A model generated the notes under the pieces. That model did not search any database. It saw nothing but the letters and a program-made list of their open reading frames with translations, and was not told where the DNA came from. Below, one piece after another: positions 14,147-17,340 of a stretch of 17,340 nucleotides of DNA. Position 1 is the first letter of the stretch. The number at the start of each line of letters is the position of its first letter. Position numbers and translations under genes: made by a program. This DNA comes from Treponema sp. (GTDB lineage: Bacteria > Spirochaetota > Spirochaetia > Treponematales > Breznakiellaceae): the NCBI GenBank assembly GCA_031266635.1, contig JAISAN010000265.1, positions 1 through 17,340 of the forward strand, given 5' to 3'.

Positions 14147-15373
14147 TTGCCGAACAAGTGTAATGAACAGAACAAGTCTAATGAACTTGACAAATATTCC
14201 AAAAATGACATTACTAAATTTGTGGGTAAAAGTTACGATACCGCGGAACGGCCAAAACGGGTTTTTTTGGTGGGAACCCGGGACCATAAAACCACCAGGG
14301 AAGAGGCCGATTCCCTGGCCCGGGAGCTGGCGGGGCTGGCGCGGACCCTGGACTTGGAAATTGCCGCCCAGGAAACGGTTTTTGTCCGGGAAAAACAGCC
14401 GAAATTCGGCATGGGCAGCGGAAAGGTCCAGGAACTGGCGGAAAAGGCCGAAGCCCTTAAGGCGGATTGTTTTATTTTTGACTGGGACCTCAGCCCCGCC
14501 CAGCAGCGGAACTGGGAAAAGCTGGCGGGAATCCCCGCGGTAGACCGGCAGGAACTTATTATCAGGATCTTCGCCCAGGGCGCGGCGACCCGGGAGGCGG
14601 AGCTTCAGGTGGAGCTGGCGGAACTTTCCTGGTCTCTGCCCCGGTTGAGCCATAAATATATCGATCTTTCCCGCCAGCGGGGAGGCCGCTACGGTACCCG
14701 GGGAGCCGGAGAAACCCGGCTGGAGACTGACCGCCGTTTAATAGAACGGCGGATCCATCACCTTAAAAAGGAACTGGAGGAGGTCCGGCGGCAGCGGGGG
14801 GTCCGGCGGAATCTGCGGGAAAAGCAGGAAATTCCGGTCTGCGCCATTGTGGGTTATACCAACGCGGGCAAATCCAGCCTCCTTAACGCCCTTACCGGCG
14901 CGGGGGTCCGGGCGGAAAACAAGCTTTTTGCCACCCTGGATGCGGTTTCCCGGCGTTTTGATCCGGGGACAGGGCGGGCGGTCCTCCTGGTTGATACGGT
15001 GGGCTTTATCCGTAAACTGCCCCATGCCCTGGTGGACGCTTTCCGGGCGACCCTGGAAGAAGTCCGGCTGGCGGACCTGCTCATCCTTGTTCTTGACGCT
15101 TCGGCCCCCGATGCGGACCGTTTTTATGAAACGACCCTTTCGATACTCCGGGAACTGGGGGCCGGGGAGATTCCCCACATTACCGTGCTGAACAAAATTG
15201 ATTGTCTGGAATCTCCTGAGCTTATTGCGGACCTTCGGGCCCGTTACCGGGACGGCATTCCCGTCTCCGCCCTGAACCACAGCGGTCTTGAGGAACTGGG
15301 GGCCCGTTTGGGAGCGGCCTTTCCTCAAGTCCTCCCCTCCCGGTATACTAAACCATCATGCGTATCTCCATAG
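14147..15373 (+). CDS. hflX: GTPase HflX (ribosome-splitting factor)
   Basis: With the TTG at 14147 the protein has 408 residues. HflX binds the 50S subunit and, with GTP, splits stalled or hibernating 70S ribosomes. The N-terminal HflX domain is clear: FGMGSGKV at ~87, the DWDLSPAQQRNWE segment, and VDRQELIIRIFAQGAATREAE in two parts, then LPRL and GTRGAGETRLETDRR across 183-197. The G domain has G1 GYTNAGKSS (236-244), switch I FATLDA (261-266), G3 DTVGF (283-287), G4 NKID (349-352) and a SAL G5. The start is unclear: neither TTG 14147 nor GTG 14222 has a good ribosome binding site, and the first ~30 residues are AT-rich and non-conserved, so a shorter form from 14222 is possible. The last 16 bases overlap nadE. 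Confidence 0.93.
   Translation: MPNKCNEQNKSNELDKYSKNDITKFVGKSYDTAERPKRVFLVGTRDHKTTREEADSLARELAGLARTLDLEIAAQETVFVREKQPKFGMGSGKVQELAEKAEALKADCFIFDWDLSPAQQRNWEKLAGIPAVDRQELIIRIFAQGAATREAELQVELAELSWSLPRLSHKYIDLSRQRGGRYGTRGAGETRLETDRRLIERRIHHLKKELEEVRRQRGVRRNLREKQEIPVCAIVGYTNAGKSSLLNALTGAGVRAENKLFATLDAVSRRFDPGTGRAVLLVDTVGFIRKLPHALVDAFRATLEEVRLADLLILVLDASAPDADRFYETTLSILRELGAGEIPHITVLNKIDCLESPELIADLRARYRDGIPVSALNHSGLEELGARLGAAFPQVLPSRYTKPSCVSP
14152..14186 (+). repeat. Two copies of an 18-bp repeat at the hflX 5' end
   Basis: GAACAAGTGTAATGAAC (14152-14168) recurs with one change at 14170-14186, a period of 18 bases. It falls in the AT-rich, non-conserved N-terminal codons proposed for hflX, or in its leader if translation starts at 14222. 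Confidence 0.7.
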
Positions 15374-17076
15374 CCCAGATTAACTCGACCATCGGCGATT
15401 TTTCCGGGAACCGGGAAAAAATTCTCGAATACGCCCGGCGGGCCGCTGAACAGGGGGCGGATTTGGTTCTTTTCCCGGAGCTGGCGATCTGCGGGTATCC
15501 TCCTATGGACTTGCTGGATCAGGACCGTTTTGTGGAGATGAACATCAGAACCCTGCGGGTCCTCCAGCGGGAACTGCCCCCCGGAATTGCGGCGGGTCTG
15601 GGCTATGTCAACCGGAACCCCTGGGCCCGGGGGAAGTCGCTGGTAAACGAATACGGAATTATCCTGGGGGGCGCGCTGGCATTTAAGCAGATTAAAACCC
15701 TGCTCCCCACCTACGATGTGTTCGATGAAGCCCGGAATTTTGAGCCCGCCCGGGAATGGCCGGTCTTTGAATTTAAGGGCGAGCGGATTGGTTTTGCCAT
15801 CTGTGAAGATGTATGGCGGGAGACCGATATTCCCGGAACCAGCTATGTCCGGGATCCGGTGCGGGAGCTTCTGGATCAGGGGATTAGCCTTCTTTGCGTG
15901 CCTTCCGCTTCCCCCTACGTGGCGGGGAAACTTGAGCTTCGCCGGGCCCTGGCGGAACGAATCGCCCTGCGGGGGAACATACCGCTGGTATATGTCAACG
16001 CGGTGGGGGCCAACGATTCGATACTTTTTGACGGCCGTTCCTTTATCATAGCCCCTTCGCCGGAGGCCGCTGAAACCGCCGCGGCCCGCCCGGTACGGCT
16101 CATGGCCCGGACTTTTGAAGAGGATCTGTGTTTTTGGGATTCAACGGAAAGTCCGGGGAACCCCGCGGTTCAGGCGGTGGATTCCCCGGAGGATCCCCTT
16201 GGGGTGAACCGGAAAGAAATGGATGTTCTGGAAGCGGGCCTGGTAATGGGGATCCGGGATTATATGAAAAAATGCGGTTTCAGCCGGGCCCATCTGGGCC
16301 TTTCCGGGGGTATTGATTCGGCCCTGGCCGCTTACCTGGGGGTAAAGGCGGCAGGGAAGGATAATATCGTCTGTTTCAGTATGCCTTCCCGGTTTTCTTC
16401 CCAGGGCTCCAAAGACGACGCCGCGGAACTGGCCGAAAACCTCGGCTGCCGGTATGAAACGCTGCCTATAGAACCGGTGTTTAACGCCTGCCTCTCCACC
16501 CTGGAGGGGGTTTTTGAAAAAAGGCCCTTTGATATTGCCGAAGAAAACCTCCAGGCCCGGATTCGGGGAACCCTGCTTATGGCTTTTTCCAATAAATTCA
16601 ATTCCATGCTCCTCACCACAGGGAACAAAAGCGAACTCGCTATGGGCTACTGTACACTTTACGGGGATATGAACGGCGCCCTGGGGCCCATAGGGGATCT
16701 TTTCAAAACCGAAGTGTTTGCCCTCTGCCGCCGGATCAACGAGCGTTCCGCCGCTTCAGGGGGCAAACCGATTATCCCCGGGGCGATCATCGAGAAGCCC
16801 CCGTCGGCGGAACTGCGGCCCAACCAGAAAGATCAGGATAGCCTCCCCCCCTATGAGGTGCTGGATGAAATATTGCGGCTCTATCTGTACCACAACCTTT
16901 CGGCTGATGAAATCGCTGGCCGGGGCTGGGACAGGGAATTGGCGGGGCGGATTATCAAAACCGTGGCCCGCTCGGAATTTAAACGCCGCCAGGCCCCGCC
17001 GGTTCTCAAGGTCTCGCTCCGGGCCTTTGGCATGGGCCGGAGGATGCCCATAGCCCGGATGGTATACGAGATATAG
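15358..17076 (+). CDS. nadE: Glutamine-dependent NAD+ synthetase
   Basis: The 572-residue enzyme makes NAD+ from deamido-NAD+, ATP and glutamine, the last step of both de novo and salvage NAD synthesis in the cytosol. The N-terminal nitrilase-type glutaminase carries the Glu-Lys-Cys triad: Glu41 (FPELAICGYP), Lys113 (QIKTLLPTYDVFDE) and Cys149 (AICEDVW). The C-terminal synthetase domain has the ATP-pyrophosphatase loop LSGGIDS (315-321), the TTGNKSELAMGY segment (420-431) with GDMNGALGPIGDLFKT after it, and PPSAELRPNQKDQD (481-494). All are intact, and the length fits the single-chain two-domain form. The ATG lies 16 bases inside the end of hflX in another frame and has no clear ribosome binding site, so translation is probably coupled to hflX. 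Confidence 0.96.
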   Translation: MRISIAQINSTIGDFSGNREKILEYARRAAEQGADLVLFPELAICGYPPMDLLDQDRFVEMNIRTLRVLQRELPPGIAAGLGYVNRNPWARGKSLVNEYGIILGGALAFKQIKTLLPTYDVFDEARNFEPAREWPVFEFKGERIGFAICEDVWRETDIPGTSYVRDPVRELLDQGISLLCVPSASPYVAGKLELRRALAERIALRGNIPLVYVNAVGANDSILFDGRSFIIAPSPEAAETAAARPVRLMARTFEEDLCFWDSTESPGNPAVQAVDSPEDPLGVNRKEMDVLEAGLVMGIRDYMKKCGFSRAHLGLSGGIDSALAAYLGVKAAGKDNIVCFSMPSRFSSQGSKDDAAELAENLGCRYETLPIEPVFNACLSTLEGVFEKRPFDIAEENLQARIRGTLLMAFSNKFNSMLLTTGNKSELAMGYCTLYGDMNGALGPIGDLFKTEVFALCRRINERSAASGGKPIIPGAIIEKPPSAELRPNQKDQDSLPPYEVLDEILRLYLYHNLSADEIAGRGWDRELAGRIIKTVARSEFKRRQAPPVLKVSLRAFGMGRRMPIARMVYEI

Positions 17077-17086
17077 GGCGGCGCCG

Positions 17087-17112
17087 GAAATCCTGAGCTG
17101 AAATCCTGAGCT
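17087..17112. repeat. 13-bp tandem direct repeat after nadE
   Basis: GAAATCCTGAGCT occurs twice in direct succession (17087-17099 and 17100-17112), just upstream of a promoter-like TTGACA. It may be a regulatory direct repeat or replication slippage. Confidence 0.75.
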
Positions 17113-17115
17113 GAG

Positions 17116-17144
17116 TTGACAGATTTACGGGATTGTGGTATCTT
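17116..17144 (+). promoter_or_regulatory. Promoter of the gene starting at 17238
   Basis: A perfect TTGACA (17116-17121) and TATCTT (17139-17144) are 17 bases apart in an AT-rich gap after nadE. A leader of roughly 85-90 bases would precede the ribosome binding site at 17227. Confidence 0.6.
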
Positions 17145-17237
17145 TTTGTTATATTTTCTTAATAGAACCCGCAACTTTTGCTTTTTTCTGACATTGTTTC
17201 AATTTATCTGTGCTTTTCAACCTGGCAGGAGGTTTGT

Positions 17238-17340
17238 GTGAAACAGTTTCTCTTTACCCCTCTCTCTCTCTCGCGGCCGCCCGCCCCCCCCCGGGGGGGG
17301 GGGGGGGGGGGCCCGGCGCGCGGGCGTGGGGGGGGTTGTG
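17238..17340 (+). CDS. Start of a further gene, truncated at the window edge
   Basis: AGGAGG (17227-17232) stands five bases before GTG 17238, which opens a frame reading Met-Lys-Gln-Phe-Leu-Phe-Thr-Pro. This short basic-then-hydrophobic start could be a signal peptide or anything else. Beyond about 17255 the bases become CT repeats and long C and G runs that look artefactual, so the translation after the first six to eight codons should not be trusted. Function cannot be assigned. Confidence 0.45.
   Translation, partial: MKQFLFTPLSLSRPPAPPRGGGGGGPARGRGGGC
17256..17340. other. Low-complexity contig end, probable artefact
   Basis: A CT dinucleotide run passes into GCGGCCGC, then a run of Cs, then about 20 Gs and further G-rich sequence. 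Nothing else in the window has this composition. It resembles poly-G read ends or an assembly terminus rather than coding DNA. Confidence 0.8.

Noticed and set aside
14136..14543. ATG-started frame overlapping the hflX start
   Set aside because: It runs out of frame through the conserved HflX domain and resembles no protein; the HflX frame is unambiguous.

Overview
The window looks like chromosomal DNA of a spirochaete, most probably a Treponema-like gut or environmental species (inference, moderate confidence). The reasons are relaxed lipoprotein lipoboxes ending AAC and TNC, exported beta-barrel proteins ending in Tyr-Ser-Phe, a GC-rich genome with CGG/CCC-rich codon use, and many large surface proteins among ordinary housekeeping genes. 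A glucuronoyl-esterase-like lipoprotein would suit a lignocellulose-exposed habitat such as a termite or herbivore gut. I see no phage, insertion sequence, CRISPR array, rRNA or tRNA.

Layout. Bases 1-7335 (+) form a cell-surface block. It holds the 3' end of a protein built of repeated ~106-123-residue beta-sandwich-like units (1-1350), a CE15-like esterase lipoprotein (1422-3365), a large outer-membrane beta-barrel protein (3465-4994), and a lipoprotein with two InlB-B-repeat-like modules, a TPR-like stretch and a long unrecognised C-terminus (5014-7335). Perfect inverted repeats lie after the first two genes. A strong rho-independent terminator (7372-7406) closes the block. rlmE (8082-7447, minus) converges on it, and divergently from rlmE runs a trans-polyprenyl diphosphate synthase gene (8137-9201). 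Next come a LysM/M23 envelope peptidase (9388-10458) and a small beta-barrel protein (10539-11321), the latter preceded by a TTGACA box and a palindrome.

Bases 11445-13870 (minus) encode a two-TM sensor-like protein with a very acidic Glu/Leu-rich cytoplasmic tail. Its reading frame ends just after an A10 run carrying the in-frame slippery heptamer A AAA AAG. A -1 slip there opens a further 100 codons without a stop, and that extension repeats a motif already present in the tail. This is the most interesting signal in the window: programmed frameshifting, phase variation, or a one-base indel.

Upstream of it lies a 108-bp cluster of alternating TTTTGGAAC palindromes (13904-14011), followed by hflX and nadE (+), which overlap by 16 bp and are probably translationally coupled. 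After nadE there is a likely promoter and a well-placed ribosome binding site for another gene starting at GTG 17238. The last ~85 bases are low-complexity C/G runs that look like a sequencing or assembly artefact rather than genome.
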